A DNA stretch of 64,000 bases from Methylosinus sp. LW4 (GCF_000379125.1 NZ_KB900626.1:3234667-3298666); one strand, 5' to 3'. Positions 25,621 through 34,841 are shown, numbered from the stretch's first letter. The notes: a model not told the origin generated them from the letters alone. Made by a program: numbers and translations.

Positions 25621-27000
25621 GTGGAGAATTGGACGCCCGGAAGCTGGAGAGCGAGACCGATCGAGCAGACGCCGATCTATCAGGATCAGGCGGCGCTCGC
25701 CGATGTCGAGCGGCAGCTCGCCGGATTTCCGCCCCTCGTCTTCGCCGGCGAGGCGCGCAGCCTCAAGCGCTCGCTCGCCGAGGTCGCGGGCGGCCGCGCC
25801 TTTCTGCTGCAGGGCGGCGATTGCGCCGAGAGCTTCAGCGAGCATTCGGCCGACAATATCCGCGATTTCTTCCGCGTCTTCCTGCAAATGGCGGTGGTGC
25901 TGACCTATGCGGCGGCCTCGCCTGTGGTGAAGGTCGGCCGCATCGCCGGCCAATTCGCCAAGCCGCGCTCCGCCCCCACCGAGAAGCAGGGCGCGCTGGA
26001 GCTGCCGAGCTATCGCGGCGACATCATCAACGACATCGAATTCACCGCCGCCGCCCGCACGCCCGATCCGCAGCGCCAGCTGATGGCCTATCGGCAATCG
26101 GCGGCGACGCTCAACCTCATCCGCGCCTTCGCGACGGGCGGCTACGCCAATCTCGTCAATGCGCATCGCTGGATGCTGGGCTTCGTGCGCAACAGCCCGC
26201 TGTCGGACCGCTATTCGCAGCTCGCCGACCATATCAGCGAGACCTTGGGCTTCATGCGCGCCATCGGCCTCGATCCCGAGCATCATCCAGAGCTGCGCCA
26301 GACGGATTTCTACACCTCTCACGAGGCGCTGCTGCTCGGCTATGAGCAGGCGCTGACCCGCGTCGATTCGCTCGAGGGCGGCTATTTCGCCACCTCGGGC
26401 CATTTTCTCTGGATCGGCGACCGCACGCGCCAGGAGGACGGCGCCCATATCGAATATCTGCGCGGCGTGCAGAACCCCATCGGCCTCAAATGCGGGCCGA
26501 GCCTGAAGCCGGACGCGCTGCTGCGCCTCATCGACAGACTCGATCCGCAGAACGAGCCGGGGCGGCTGACGCTCATCTGCCGCTTCGGCTCCGACAAGGC
26601 CGCCGAGGCGCTGCCGCCGATCCTGCGCGCCGTCGCCCGCGAGGGGCGCAATGTCGTGTGGTGCTGCGACCCGATGCATGGCAACACGATCAGCGCCGGC
26701 GGCCGCAAGACCCGGCCTTTCGATCGCGTAATGGCGGAAATCCGCAATTTCTTCGAGGTTCACCGCGCCGAAGGCACCTATGCCGGCGGCATTCACCTCG
26801 AGATGACGGGACAGAATGTCACCGAATGCATGGGCGGCGCGCGCGATATTTCCGAGCAGGAGCTGGGCGTGCGCTACGACACCACCTGCGATCCGCGCCT
26901 CAACGCCGAGCAGGCGATAGAGGTGGCCTTCCTCGTCGCGGAATTGCTGAAGGCCGAGCGTCTCGCGCGCGACGCGCAGGAGCAGGACGCGGCGGAATAG
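25621..27000 (+). CDS. 3-deoxy-7-phosphoheptulonate synthase, class II
   Basis: This enzyme commits phosphoenolpyruvate and erythrose-4-phosphate to the shikimate pathway for aromatic amino acids. The 459 residues are of the plant/actinobacterial class II (AroA-II) type: [11 protein letters not shown] near residue 62, the metal/PEP site motifs [39 protein letters not shown] and [15 protein letters not shown]. The start is a GTG at 25621, with AGGAGCC 8 nt upstream and the family start ENWTPGSWR. It converges on FTR1; repeat R1 copy 2 lies between. Confidence 0.95.
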   Translation: MENWTPGSWRARPIEQTPIYQDQAALADVERQLAGFPPLVFAGEARSLKRSLAEVAGGRAFLLQGGDCAESFSEHSADNIRDFFRVFLQMAVVLTYAAASPVVKVGRIAGQFAKPRSAPTEKQGALELPSYRGDIINDIEFTAAARTPDPQRQLMAYRQSAATLNLIRAFATGGYANLVNAHRWMLGFVRNSPLSDRYSQLADHISETLGFMRAIGLDPEHHPELRQTDFYTSHEALLLGYEQALTRVDSLEGGYFATSGHFLWIGDRTRQEDGAHIEYLRGVQNPIGLKCGPSLKPDALLRLIDRLDPQNEPGRLTLICRFGSDKAAEALPPILRAVAREGRNVVWCCDPMHGNTISAGGRKTRPFDRVMAEIRNFFEVHRAEGTYAGGIHLEMTGQNVTECMGGARDISEQELGVRYDTTCDPRLNAEQAIEVAFLVAELLKAERLARDAQEQDAAE

Positions 27001-27010
27001 AGACAAATCG

Positions 27011-27074
27011 GAAGCGAGCCTGAAGGCTCGCGGTCCAAAGCACTCCCTGGACCGCGAGCCTTCAGGCTCGCTTC
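27011..27074. repeat. Palindromic intergenic repeat R1, copy 2
   Basis: A perfect 26-nt inverted repeat (27011-27036 and 27049-27074) has a 12-nt loop. It is identical to copy 1 at 2946-3005 in both arms and differs only in the loop and outermost bases. It again contains GCGAGCC-TGAA-GGCTCGC within each arm and again sits between convergent genes, 10 bp after the DAHP synthase stop. Confidence 0.92.
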
Positions 27075-27102
27075 ATGCCCCGTGCGGCAAAAACCGGGAT
27101 AA

Positions 27103-27936
27103 TCACTCCGCCGCGGCGTGGACATTGGTGGCGGCGGGCCGCGGAGAGGCGAGCCGCGTGGCGATGATAATGCCCGCCAGCGTCGCCACATAGGCGACGA
27201 GCTGCAACGCCGTCGGCTGGTCGACATAGCCGATCAGCGTATGCAGCACACGGCCGAAGAGGCTGGAATCCGGCAGCACGCCGGATGTGTCCCACACGGT
27301 CTGCGACAGGGCGGTGATGATCCAGGCCTGTTGCAGAAAGCCGGCGCATTGCGCCGCGAGGCCCGCCGCCAGCAGAGTGATCATCGCCGTCGTCACGGCG
27401 AACAAATGCCGCGCCGGAATGGTGACGAGGCCGAAATAGGTGAGCGCGCTGACGCCCGCGCCGAGCACGAGGCCCGCCACGCCGCCGGCGAAAAGATCGG
27501 ACGCCGTCTCGCCCGAGGCGAGAATTCCGTAGAGGAACAGCGCCACCTCCGAACCCTCGCGCAGCACGGCCACCGCGACGACCACCGCGAGAGCGAGAAA
27601 GGATTTCTCGCCCGAGACCGCGGCGCGGCCGGCCGCCGCCAGCTCGCTCGCCAGCTCGCGGCCGTGGCGCGCCATCCAAATATTATGCGTGGCGAGCATC
27701 ACCACCGCCACCGCGAGGACGCCGGCGTTGAACAGCTCCTGCCCACGGCCGGCGACGGCCTGCGACAGCGCATCGGCGAACAGCGCGACGACGCCGGCGC
27801 CGAGCGCGCCCGCCGCCACGCCGCCGAAGACATAGGCTCGCGAGCCGCGCGCGCCGCGTGTGACGGCGAGCACGATGCCGATGACGAGACCCGCCTCTAT
27901 GACCTCGCGAAAGACGATGATGAGTGCGCCCAGCAT
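27103..27936 (-). CDS. FTR1-family high-affinity iron permease
   Basis: This 277-residue inner-membrane iron transporter (EfeU/FtrC-like) has about seven helices. Both iron-coordinating RExxE-type motifs are intact: REVIEA at 10-15 and REGSE at 126-130. It follows a periplasmic cupredoxin gene by 10 bp, the usual two-gene minimum of an Efe/Ftr-type uptake system in which the periplasmic protein handles ferrous iron or its oxidation. No EfeB peroxidase or EfeO is present. Confidence 0.92.
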   Translation of the reverse strand: MLGALIIVFREVIEAGLVIGIVLAVTRGARGSRAYVFGGVAAGALGAGVVALFADALSQAVAGRGQELFNAGVLAVAVVMLATHNIWMARHGRELASELAAAGRAAVSGEKSFLALAVVVAVAVLREGSEVALFLYGILASGETASDLFAGGVAGLVLGAGVSALTYFGLVTIPARHLFAVTTAMITLLAAGLAAQCAGFLQQAWIITALSQTVWDTSGVLPDSSLFGRVLHTLIGYVDQPTALQLVAYVATLAGIIIATRLASPRPAATNVHAAAE

Positions 27937-27946
27937 GGTGTGATCC

Positions 27947-28282
27947 TTACTCGACGACGAGCTCGCCCTTGGCCGTATCCTCGTGATATTCGCCGACGAA
28001 ATGATAGCGGCCGGGCTTCAGCGGGCGCACGCGCACGGTGATCTCGGCCTTGCCGGCCACGACCTTCTCGATCTTGAGCGCCTTGCTCTCGAATTCCTCG
28101 GGCGTCGAGTCGAGATTCTTCACGACGATGGTGATCGGCTTGTCGGCGGGCGCATGCAGCTCGGCAGTCGAGAAGCGATGATCCTTGATGGAGATTTCGA
28201 GAGAGGTCTCGTCGGCCGCGACGGCGGCGCCGACGCCCGCCGCGAGAGCGGCGGCGACGAGAAGAATACGGGAGGATTTCAT
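27947..28282 (-). CDS. Periplasmic cupredoxin-domain protein (iron-uptake partner)
   Basis: This 111-residue exported protein has a signal peptide cleaved near AVA-AD (22/23). The mature part has a cupredoxin-like beta fold: SLEISIKDHRFSTAELHAPADKPITIVVKNLD and GRYHFVGEYHEDTAKGELVVE. The mature protein has no cysteine or methionine, so a classical type 1 copper site (Cys/Met ligands) is absent. Remaining His/Glu/Tyr residues could bind metal as in FetP/P19-like or EfeO cupredoxin domains. It precedes FTR1 by 10 bp. Confidence 0.82.
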   Translation of the reverse strand: MKSSRILLVAAALAAGVGAAVAADETSLEISIKDHRFSTAELHAPADKPITIVVKNLDSTPEEFESKALKIEKVVAGKAEITVRVRPLKPGRYHFVGEYHEDTAKGELVVE

Positions 28283-28510
28283 TTCACGCCTTTCGATGAA
28301 TCGTTTCGACGCCTTCGCCCACGCCCCGCGTGAAGCGAAGCAAGAACCGGCCCACCGCCATGCGCGCGGCGGGCGTCACGACGCCCGCTCATGAATGCGC
28401 TACAGCTTGAATATGAAGGTAGTTAAAGGCTCCGCTCGCCACAACGGCGCGAGTTGAGATTGCTTCCAATGTGACCGGCTGGCGATACGATTCGGACGAA
28501 ATGTCGCGAC

Positions 28511-28852
28511 TCAGCCGGGATAGCCGTGACGCGCCTTGCTCGCATGCACCAGAGCGACGGCCTGAGCGTCGCGACCCGCCGCGCAGGCCGAGGCGGCGGC
28601 GGCGATCTCGTTCTGGATCGTCGCATAGACGCCCTGAGTCACGTGACCCATGGCGAGATCATTGTCCATGATCGCGCGATAGCGGCGGATGGCGCCGGAG
28701 CAGCCGGATCCGTCGGGAAGCTCGAAGCCAGCGGGCGTCGTGTTGCGAGTCGCGACCGCCGGCGCCTGCGCGACCGCGACGGGCTGCGCGGAATTGCAGG
28801 CGGCGAGGCACAGCGCCGCGATGATCGGGACGAAGAGCTTTGCGGATGTCAT
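28511..28852 (-). CDS. Small hypothetical lipoprotein
   Basis: This 113-residue exported protein has a clear lipobox (LCLAAC, Cys19) and is probably anchored in a membrane from the periplasm. The mature part contains GSGCSGAIRRYRAIMDNDLAMGHV, then an Ala-rich helix with a second Cys and ends in HASKARHGYPG. The CxxxIxxYxxxxxxD pattern occurs in small alphaproteobacterial lipoproteins of unknown role. The start at 28852 is fixed by the signal sequence; the open frame upstream to 29059 is noise. About 230 bp to the cupredoxin gene contain no gene I can see. Confidence 0.7.
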   Translation of the reverse strand: MTSAKLFVPIIAALCLAACNSAQPVAVAQAPAVATRNTTPAGFELPDGSGCSGAIRRYRAIMDNDLAMGHVTQGVYATIQNEIAAAASACAAGRDAQAVALVHASKARHGYPG

Positions 28853-29048
28853 GGCGAAACCGAAATCCCTCGCATTATCGGACTGACTGCAGATGATTGA
28901 CTGTCGGCGACGCGCCGAGCAAGTCGAAATTTCCCACCCTCTCACCGCGCGGGCGAATTTTGTGAGAGCAAGTCGCTGTGAAGCTCGAAATGGCTCGGAC
29001 ACGCTCTCCCGAGCCGATCCGATCGCAGCGGCGGCGGCTCCGTTGGAG

Positions 29049-29504
29049 TCAATTCGCAATAGAGCGACATCGAGGACTCGGACCGCACCGTGTCATGGTG
29101 CACTCTATTTCAATCTCCGAAGCGGACGATCCATATAGAAAGCCGACGTCGAGAATTTCTCTTCCAAACCCCACCCATCGGCGTTCGATAAACCATCCGC
29201 CGCGATGGTCTTTCGAGCGATCATACGAAATATTCAATCCTCTGGCATATTCCTCTGAATTGAGCGCGCCCGGGTGTTTTTTCATAAATGCTTGAATAAG
29301 ATAATCGTCCTTCACATGGCGAATTGCGCTCTCGTCGCTGGCCACTTCTTCTTTTCCCGAAGCGCACCCCCAGCGATATTCGACGGCGGTATCCAGCAAA
29401 TCTTTGGCAAAACCGACGCAAGAGGCGAAGATCAAAACCGCGGATATCCCTAAGAAAATACAAAACAATACACGCATCGAGGGGACGAATGCGCGATAGG
29501 ACAT
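29049..29504 (-). CDS. Orphan hypothetical protein with N-terminal membrane segment
   Basis: I do not recognise the family. The 151 residues begin with a hydrophobic segment (FCIFLGISAVLIFASCVGFA, about 13-33) that is either an anchor or an uncleaved signal, possibly with a lipobox-like ASC. The rest is soluble with DYLIQAFMKKHPGALNSEEYARGL and a Cys-rich end (CTMTRCGPSPRCRS). Base composition is clearly less GC-rich than its neighbours, which suggests transfer or weak selection. Its start lies 7 bp after the gmk stop, so it could be read through from gmk. Confidence 0.5.
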   Translation of the reverse strand: MSYRAFVPSMRVLFCIFLGISAVLIFASCVGFAKDLLDTAVEYRWGCASGKEEVASDESAIRHVKDDYLIQAFMKKHPGALNSEEYARGLNISYDRSKDHRGGWFIERRWVGFGREILDVGFLYGSSASEIEIECTMTRCGPSPRCRSIAN

Positions 29505-29511
29505 GCGCTCG

Positions 29512-30150
29512 TCACTCGCTCAACAGCCGCGCGACGAAAGCCTCTATGCCCGGCAGGCGACGCGGCCGGCGCTGGCGCTCGGCGCGCAATATTGCGAGAA
29601 GATCGTCGAAAGTGCGCTGCAGATCGTCGTTGACCAGCACATAATCATACTGCTTCCAACGCTGAATCTCATTGCGCGCATTCTCGAGACGGCGCTCGAT
29701 CGTCTCGCGCGAATCTTCCGCGCGGCGCTCGAGACGCGCGCGCAACTCCTTCATCGACGGCGGCAGAATGAAGACGGTGACAGTGTCCGCGGCCATCTTG
29801 TCGCGCACCTGCTGCGTGCCCTGATAATCGATATCGAAGAGCGCATCGCGGCCTTCGCGCAAAATTTCTTCCACCGGCGCGCGGGGCGTGCCGTAATAAT
29901 TTCCGTGCACCTCCGCCCATTCCAGCAATTCGCCGCTGTCGCGCATCGACTCGAAGCGGCTCTTGGAAATGAAGGAATAATGGATGCCGTCGACCTCGCT
30001 GGAACGACGCGGGCGCGTCGTCACCGAGATCGAGAGGGTGAGGTCGAGCTCGCGGTTCTGCAGCAGCATGCGCGTCAGCGTCGTCTTCCCCGCGCCGGAG
30101 GGCGAAGAGAGAATGAGGACGATTCCGCGGCGGTCTGGCGTTGTGGGCAT
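29512..30150 (-). CDS. gmk: Guanylate kinase
   Basis: This 212-residue enzyme converts GMP to GDP with ATP. The P-loop SSPSGAGKTT is at 15-24. The GMP-binding pattern is SVTTRPRRSSEVDGIHYSFI, and the lid and downstream region FDIDYQGTQQV are complete. It is the last conserved member of the mltG-yicC-gmk run, separated from yicC by a palindromic repeat (R4 copy 1). Confidence 0.96.
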   Translation of the reverse strand: MPTTPDRRGIVLILSSPSGAGKTTLTRMLLQNRELDLTLSISVTTRPRRSSEVDGIHYSFISKSRFESMRDSGELLEWAEVHGNYYGTPRAPVEEILREGRDALFDIDYQGTQQVRDKMAADTVTVFILPPSMKELRARLERRAEDSRETIERRLENARNEIQRWKQYDYVLVNDDLQRTFDDLLAILRAERQRRPRRLPGIEAFVARLLSE

Positions 30151-30161
30151 CTCAGGTCCAA

Positions 30162-30218
30162 CGAATAGCGAGTGGCGAAGGAGCGCGTCTTTCGCGCTAC
30201 TCCCTATTCGCTATTTTC
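30162..30218. repeat. Palindromic repeat R4, copy 1 (gmk/yicC gap)
   Basis: CGAATAGCGAGTGGCGAA on the left is answered by the imperfect inverted CTACTCCCTATTCGCTATTT on the right. It shares the arm sequence CGAATAGCGAGTRGCGA with copy 2 at 31126-31175. It fills nearly the whole gap between two genes of one operon. Confidence 0.75.
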
Positions 30219-30221
30219 TCC

Positions 30222-31109
30222 TCACTCAATGTTCTGCACCTGCTCGCGCCATTGCTCCACCTCGATCTTGAGCTCGAGGCCGAGCGCGGTGAGCGCGCCA
30301 TCATTGGATTTGGCGCAGAGCGTGTTGGTCTCACGCGATAATTCCTGGGCGAGAAAATCGAGGCGGCGGCCGATCGGGCCGCCCTTTCCGATCAGCTCGC
30401 CGGCGCTCACGACATGAGCCTTCAGCCGGTCCAGCTCCTCGCGAATGTCGGCCTTGACCGCGAGCAGCACCGCCTCCTGATGCAGGCGCTGCGCATCGAA
30501 GGAATGGCCCGTCTCCAGCAGAGCGGCGATCTGGCCGGCGAGCCGCGCGCGCACTGCCTCGGCCGAGCGGCCGGGCAGCGCCTCCGCCTGCGCGGTCAAT
30601 TCGCCGATGCGCGCCAGACGCGCCGTCAGCACATCGCCAATGGCCGCGCCTTCGGACGCGCGCGAGGCGGTCAGCGCCTCCAGCGCTTGCGTCAATGTCG
30701 CCAGCACCTTCGCGTCGAGCGCATTGCGCTGCTCCTCATCGTCCTCCAGCTCTATGACCTCGACAATGCCGCGCACGGCGAGCAGGCCATCGAGCGAGGC
30801 CGGCCGCAAGGACGCGTGCAGCGGCACATCGTCCAGCGCCTTCAGCAGACGCTCCAGCGCGGGGCGATTGATGCGCGTCTCGACAACGGCGTCGTCGCGG
30901 CGCGCGGTGAGATTGGCGAAGCAGGAGCCGCGCGCGATGCGGCCGGAGATAAGCGCGCGCGCCTTCACCTCCACCGCATCGAAATTGGGCGGAACGCGCA
31001 GCCGCAGATCCAGCCCTTTGGAATTGACGGTCTTGATTTCCCAAGCGTAGCGCCACGGTCCGAGACTGTCGTGAGCGCGGGCGAAGCCGGTCATGCTGGC
31101 GAGAGACAT
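30222..31109 (-). CDS. yicC: YicC/YloC-family endoribonuclease
   Basis: This 295-residue protein of the YicC family is reported to be an RNA endonuclease involved in small-RNA decay. It starts with the conserved MSLASMTGFARAHDSLGPWRYAWEIKTVNSKGLDLRLR and ends with the DUF1732-type motif LDFLAQELSRETNTLCAKSNDGAL. Length is normal. It stands between mltG and gmk, the usual alphaproteobacterial order, with R4 repeats on both sides. Confidence 0.93.
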   Translation of the reverse strand: MSLASMTGFARAHDSLGPWRYAWEIKTVNSKGLDLRLRVPPNFDAVEVKARALISGRIARGSCFANLTARRDDAVVETRINRPALERLLKALDDVPLHASLRPASLDGLLAVRGIVEVIELEDDEEQRNALDAKVLATLTQALEALTASRASEGAAIGDVLTARLARIGELTAQAEALPGRSAEAVRARLAGQIAALLETGHSFDAQRLHQEAVLLAVKADIREELDRLKAHVVSAGELIGKGGPIGRRLDFLAQELSRETNTLCAKSNDGALTALGLELKIEVEQWREQVQNIE

Positions 31110-31125
31110 TGCGATCCTTGGTCGG

Positions 31126-31175
31126 GGCGAATAGCGAGTAGCGAGCGGCAGTCTATTCGCTACTCGCTATTCGCC
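31126..31175. repeat. Palindromic repeat R4, copy 2 (yicC/mltG gap)
   Basis: A perfect 19-nt inverted repeat, GGCGAATAGCGAGTAGCGA at 31126-31144 and its complement at 31157-31175, has a 12-nt loop. It lies in the 80-bp gap between mltG and yicC. The same family occurs in the next gap of the operon (30162-30218). Confidence 0.9.
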
Positions 31176-31189
31176 ATCTCGCTGCTTCG

Positions 31190-33031
31190 TCACCGAAACT
31201 TGGCCACATCCGGCACGGTCTTGGCGGAGTTCAAATCCCAGCCGCGATCCCGCAGCGGATCGAGCGCCGTGCCTTCCGAAGCGTCGAAGGCGCGCGCGCG
31301 GGCGGCGCGCGGCGCCTGGCCGGCGTCGGCCGAAGCGGAGAGCGGCAAGGGGCGGTCCACGGGCCGCTCCTCGACCGCCAAGCCGAGACGCGCGGCGCGG
31401 GCGCGCTGCTCGGCGCGCAGAGTGGCGGAAACCGGATAGCTCGCCGACGAATCGAGACCGTCGTCCTCGGCCAGCTCGTCGGCGCCAGCCTGCGAATCAT
31501 CCGCCGCGGCGGCGATCATCGTGACGGCGGCGCGCGCCTCGGGCTGGGCGCGCTGGGCGAATTGCGTGGTGAAGAACGGCGGCGCGACGAGGGCCACGGC
31601 GGCGCGCTCGGCCGTGAGCCGCAGGCTCTCCTCATTGTCGCCGGCATATTCGAACGGGATGGACGGCAGAGCGGCGCCGATTCGCTTCAGCGCGCCATGG
31701 CGCGGATCGGCCGCCGTCACCGGCTCCATCTGCGCATCGGCCAGCGCCACGAGCCGGCCGAAAGCTGCGTCGCCACGCTTTTCCCGCGGGGCGGGCTGCG
31801 TCGGCCCGACGACGGCGCCGGGCTCGAGACGATCGACGCCCTGAGCGCGGTCCTTCTCGATCTGGCGCCAGCGCTGGACATTGCGCGAATGCTGCTCGAG
31901 CGTCTCCGCGAAGACATGGCCGCCGGTTCCGTCGGCGACGAAATAGAGCTCCTGCGTGCGCGAGGGATTGGCGACCGCCTCCAGCGCCGCGCGGCCCGGA
32001 TTGGCGATCGGCCCCGGCGGCAGGCCGTCGATCGCGTAAGTGTTATAGGGCGTCCACTTCTCGACCTCGGACTTCAAAATCCCGCGGCCGAGCGTCGCGC
32101 GTCCGCCGACGAGGCCATAGACGATGGTGGGGTCGGACTGCAGCCGCATGCCCTTGCGCAGGCGGTTGACGAAGACGGCGGCGACGCGCGGCCGCTCATC
32201 GGCCTTGCCGGTCTCCTTCTCGACGATGGAGGCGAGCGTCACCAGCTCATAGGGCGTCTTGACGGGAAGGTCGGGATTGCGGCGCGCCCAGATCTGATCG
32301 AGCAGCTTGCGCTGATCCTCCTGCATCTTCTGCAGCAGCTTGGCGCGCGGGTAGCCGCGCGCGACCTTATAGGTCTCCGGCAGCAGCGCGCCCTCCTTGG
32401 GCAGCTCCGTCATGTCTCCGGCGAGCACGTCGCTCTCGCGCAGGCGCGAGACGATCTGATCGGTCGTCAGCCCTTCGGGAATGGTGACGCCATGCAGAAT
32501 TTGCCGGCCGTTGATGAGCTCGTCCATCACCTCGCGCAGGCTGGCGTTCTGCTTGAAGGCGTATTCGCCGGGCTTCAGCTTGCCGCGCACGCCCTCGATC
32601 AGGAGAGCGATGTTCATCAGCATGGGATTGTCGATGACGCCGTCGCGATCGAGCTGCGCCAGAATCTCGGGAACGTCGCTGTGCGGGGCGATATAGACGA
32701 TCTTCTCGGCCGCGAGCGGGCCGGGCTCGCGCAGCTTGTGCAGCACGGCGATGAGGCCGAAGACGCCGGCGACGGCCACGACCAGCAGCAGGGAGAGCAG
32801 GCTGCTGAGCGCGGAGAGCGTTCCCTCCCGCTTGCGGCGCGGCGGGGGCGGCGGCGGAGCGTCCGCGCCGCCGGAGCCGCGCAGGCTGGCGCGGCGGCGG
32901 AAGAATGAGGAGGATTGGCTCTGAGACGGCGCGCCTGCGGGCTCCGGCCCCGCGGCCTCGGCGCCCTGCCCTAGGGCCTCGGACGGGCCAGCCTTCGGCG
33001 TCTCGGACGAATCATTGGGAGCATCGCTCAT
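31190..33031 (-). CDS. mltG: Endolytic murein transglycosylase MltG, with long C-terminal tail
   Basis: This inner-membrane enzyme cleaves nascent peptidoglycan glycan strands and sets their length. The 613 residues comprise a disordered cytoplasmic N-terminus with PPPPPP, one TM at about 73-97, a LysM-like part, and the YceG catalytic domain with Glu271 in LASIVEKETG and the motif VFVNRLRKGMRLQSDPTIVYGL. The enzyme proper ends at about residue 395. A further roughly 215 Ala/Arg/Asp-rich residues without recognisable domain follow, unusual because MltG is normally 330-420 residues. The gene lies downstream of fabF after 216 bp. Confidence 0.93.
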   Translation of the reverse strand: MSDAPNDSSETPKAGPSEALGQGAEAAGPEPAGAPSQSQSSSFFRRRASLRGSGGADAPPPPPPRRKREGTLSALSSLLSLLLVVAVAGVFGLIAVLHKLREPGPLAAEKIVYIAPHSDVPEILAQLDRDGVIDNPMLMNIALLIEGVRGKLKPGEYAFKQNASLREVMDELINGRQILHGVTIPEGLTTDQIVSRLRESDVLAGDMTELPKEGALLPETYKVARGYPRAKLLQKMQEDQRKLLDQIWARRNPDLPVKTPYELVTLASIVEKETGKADERPRVAAVFVNRLRKGMRLQSDPTIVYGLVGGRATLGRGILKSEVEKWTPYNTYAIDGLPPGPIANPGRAALEAVANPSRTQELYFVADGTGGHVFAETLEQHSRNVQRWRQIEKDRAQGVDRLEPGAVVGPTQPAPREKRGDAAFGRLVALADAQMEPVTAADPRHGALKRIGAALPSIPFEYAGDNEESLRLTAERAAVALVAPPFFTTQFAQRAQPEARAAVTMIAAAADDSQAGADELAEDDGLDSSASYPVSATLRAEQRARAARLGLAVEERPVDRPLPLSASADAGQAPRAARARAFDASEGTALDPLRDRGWDLNSAKTVPDVAKFR

Positions 33032-33247
33032 CGGGAAACTCCGTCTCTTTGGTTTCGGGCCGTGTCGTGATTCGGATCACACCGACCAGAAAAACGCGAC
33101 GGACCGAACAAAACGCCTCCGCGGCGGCGCGCCGAGGAGGATTGCGACGACTTTGCGGCGCTCGCGCGTCCGTTACCCTATCGTTCTTTGTGGCGAAATC
33201 AGGAACGCCCTTCGTCCACGGCCGCGAGCGAAAGCGCGGCGGCGCCG

Positions 33248-34510
33248 CTACTGCGGGCGCCGGAAGACGAGGGACGCGTTGGTGCCGCCGAAACCGAAGG
33301 AATTGGACAGGACGATATCGATCTTACGCTCCCGCGCCTTGTGCGGCACGAGGTCTATTTCGGTCGCGACCGAGGGATTGTCCAGATTGCGCGTGGGCGG
33401 CGCGACGCCATGGGTGAGCGCCAATATGGAATAGATCGCCTCCACGGCTCCAGCCGCGCCGAGCAGATGCCCGATCGCCGATTTGGTCGAGGACATGGAG
33501 AGGCTCGGCGCCTCATTGCCGATGAGGCGATGCACCGCCTGCAGCTCGATCTCGTCGCCGAGCGGCGTCGAGGTGCCGTGGGAATTCACATAATCCACAT
33601 CCGAGACGCGCAGGCCGGCGCGCTTCAGCGCGATCTCCATGCAGCGATAGGCGCCGTCTCCGTCCGGCGCGGGCGCCGTGATGTGATAGGCGTCGCCGGA
33701 CATGCCATAGCCGATCAGCTCGGCGTAGATTCGCGCGCCGCGCGCCACCGCATGCTCATAGGATTCGAGCACCACGCAGCCGGCGCCCTCGCCCATCACG
33801 AAGCCGTCGCGATCGCGATCATAGGGCCGCGAGCCCGCCTCGGGACGATCGTTGAAGCCGGTCGACAGCGCCTTGCAGGCCGCGAAGCCCGCGACGCCGA
33901 TGCGATTGACCGGCGATTCGGCGCCGCCCGCCACCATCACCTCCGCCTCGCCGAGCGCGATCAGCCGGCCCGCGTCGCCGATGGCGTGCGCGCCGGTGGA
34001 GCAGGCGGTGACGACGGCGTGATTCGGCCCTTTGAGGCCGTGCATGATCGACACATAGCCGGAGGCCAGATTGATGATGCGGCCGGAGATGAAGAAAGGC
34101 GACACGCGTCGCGGGCCTTTCTCCTTCAGCGTGATGGAGGTCTCATAAATGCCGCCGAGGCCGCCGATGCCGGAGCCGATCAGCACGCCGGTCGTGTTCT
34201 GCTTTTCCGCCGTGTCGGCCTTCCAGCCGGCGTCGGCCAGCGCCTGAGTGGCCGCGGCGACTCCATAGATGATGAAGTCGTCGACCTTGCGCTGCTCTTT
34301 CGGCTCGAACCAGGCGTCGGGATCGAAGGTTCCGTTGGAACCGTCTCCGCGCGGCACGAAACCTGCTATCTGACATGGGAGATCCGACGCCTCGAAGGTG
34401 TCGATGCGGCGAAAGCCGTGCTCTCCGGCGATGAGCCGCCGCCAATTGACGTCCACGCCACAGCCCAACGGCGAAACGATGCCGAGTCCGGTGACCACCA
34501 CCCTGCGCAT
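33248..34510 (-). CDS. fabF: Beta-ketoacyl-ACP synthase II
   Basis: This condensing enzyme elongates acyl-ACP with malonyl-ACP in fatty-acid synthesis. The 420 residues start MRRVVVTGLGIVSPLG, the canonical FabF start; an in-frame Met 11 codons upstream is less likely. The catalytic Cys170 is in VVTACSTGAHA, with His residues in NSHGTSTPLGD and SAIGHLLGAAG. It follows acpP by 91 bp, in which a hairpin lies (34561-34583). Confidence 0.96.
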   Translation of the reverse strand: MRRVVVTGLGIVSPLGCGVDVNWRRLIAGEHGFRRIDTFEASDLPCQIAGFVPRGDGSNGTFDPDAWFEPKEQRKVDDFIIYGVAAATQALADAGWKADTAEKQNTTGVLIGSGIGGLGGIYETSITLKEKGPRRVSPFFISGRIINLASGYVSIMHGLKGPNHAVVTACSTGAHAIGDAGRLIALGEAEVMVAGGAESPVNRIGVAGFAACKALSTGFNDRPEAGSRPYDRDRDGFVMGEGAGCVVLESYEHAVARGARIYAELIGYGMSGDAYHITAPAPDGDGAYRCMEIALKRAGLRVSDVDYVNSHGTSTPLGDEIELQAVHRLIGNEAPSLSMSSTKSAIGHLLGAAGAVEAIYSILALTHGVAPPTRNLDNPSVATEIDLVPHKARERKIDIVLSNSFGFGGTNASLVFRRPQ

Positions 34511-34560
34511 GGAATCTCTCGAGAGCTGTGCCTTGCAGTTCATTGACGAAAACGCGGAAC

Positions 34561-34583
34561 CGCGGATCGTTCCACGATCCGCG
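34561..34583 (-). terminator. Hairpin between acpP and fabF
   Basis: A perfect 10-bp stem, CGCGGATCGT/ACGATCCGCG, has a 3-nt loop. On the minus strand a TTTT follows only about 10 nt later (GTTCCGCGTTTTC). It may act as a partial terminator or mRNA end giving acpP more transcript than fabF. Confidence 0.45.
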
Positions 34584-34601
34584 TCGCGTCGGCCATTGGC
34601 C

Positions 34602-34841
34602 TCAAGCCGCTTTGGCTTTTTCCAGATAGGAGATGGCGTCGCCGACCGTGTTGATCTTCTCGGCCTCTTCGTCCGGGATCTCGACGCCGAACTCCTCCTC
34701 GAATGCCATGACCAGCTCGACGGTGTCGAGAGAATCGGCCCCGAGATCGTCGACGAAAGACGCCTCCGGCTTCACCTCTTCTTCTTTGACGCCGAGATGT
34801 TCGACAACGATACTCTTAACGCGCGGGGCGATATCGCTCAT
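34602..34841 (-). CDS. acpP: Acyl carrier protein
   Basis: This 79-residue acidic carrier has the phosphopantetheine attachment Ser37 in [21 protein letters not shown]. It carries the growing fatty-acyl chain. Sequence and length are typical of alphaproteobacterial AcpP. It is the most expressed gene of the cluster in relatives; here it has its own upstream gap (266 bp to fabG) and a downstream hairpin. Confidence 0.97.
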   Translation of the reverse strand: MSDIAPRVKSIVVEHLGVKEEEVKPEASFVDDLGADSLDTVELVMAFEEEFGVEIPDEEAEKINTVGDAISYLEKAKAA

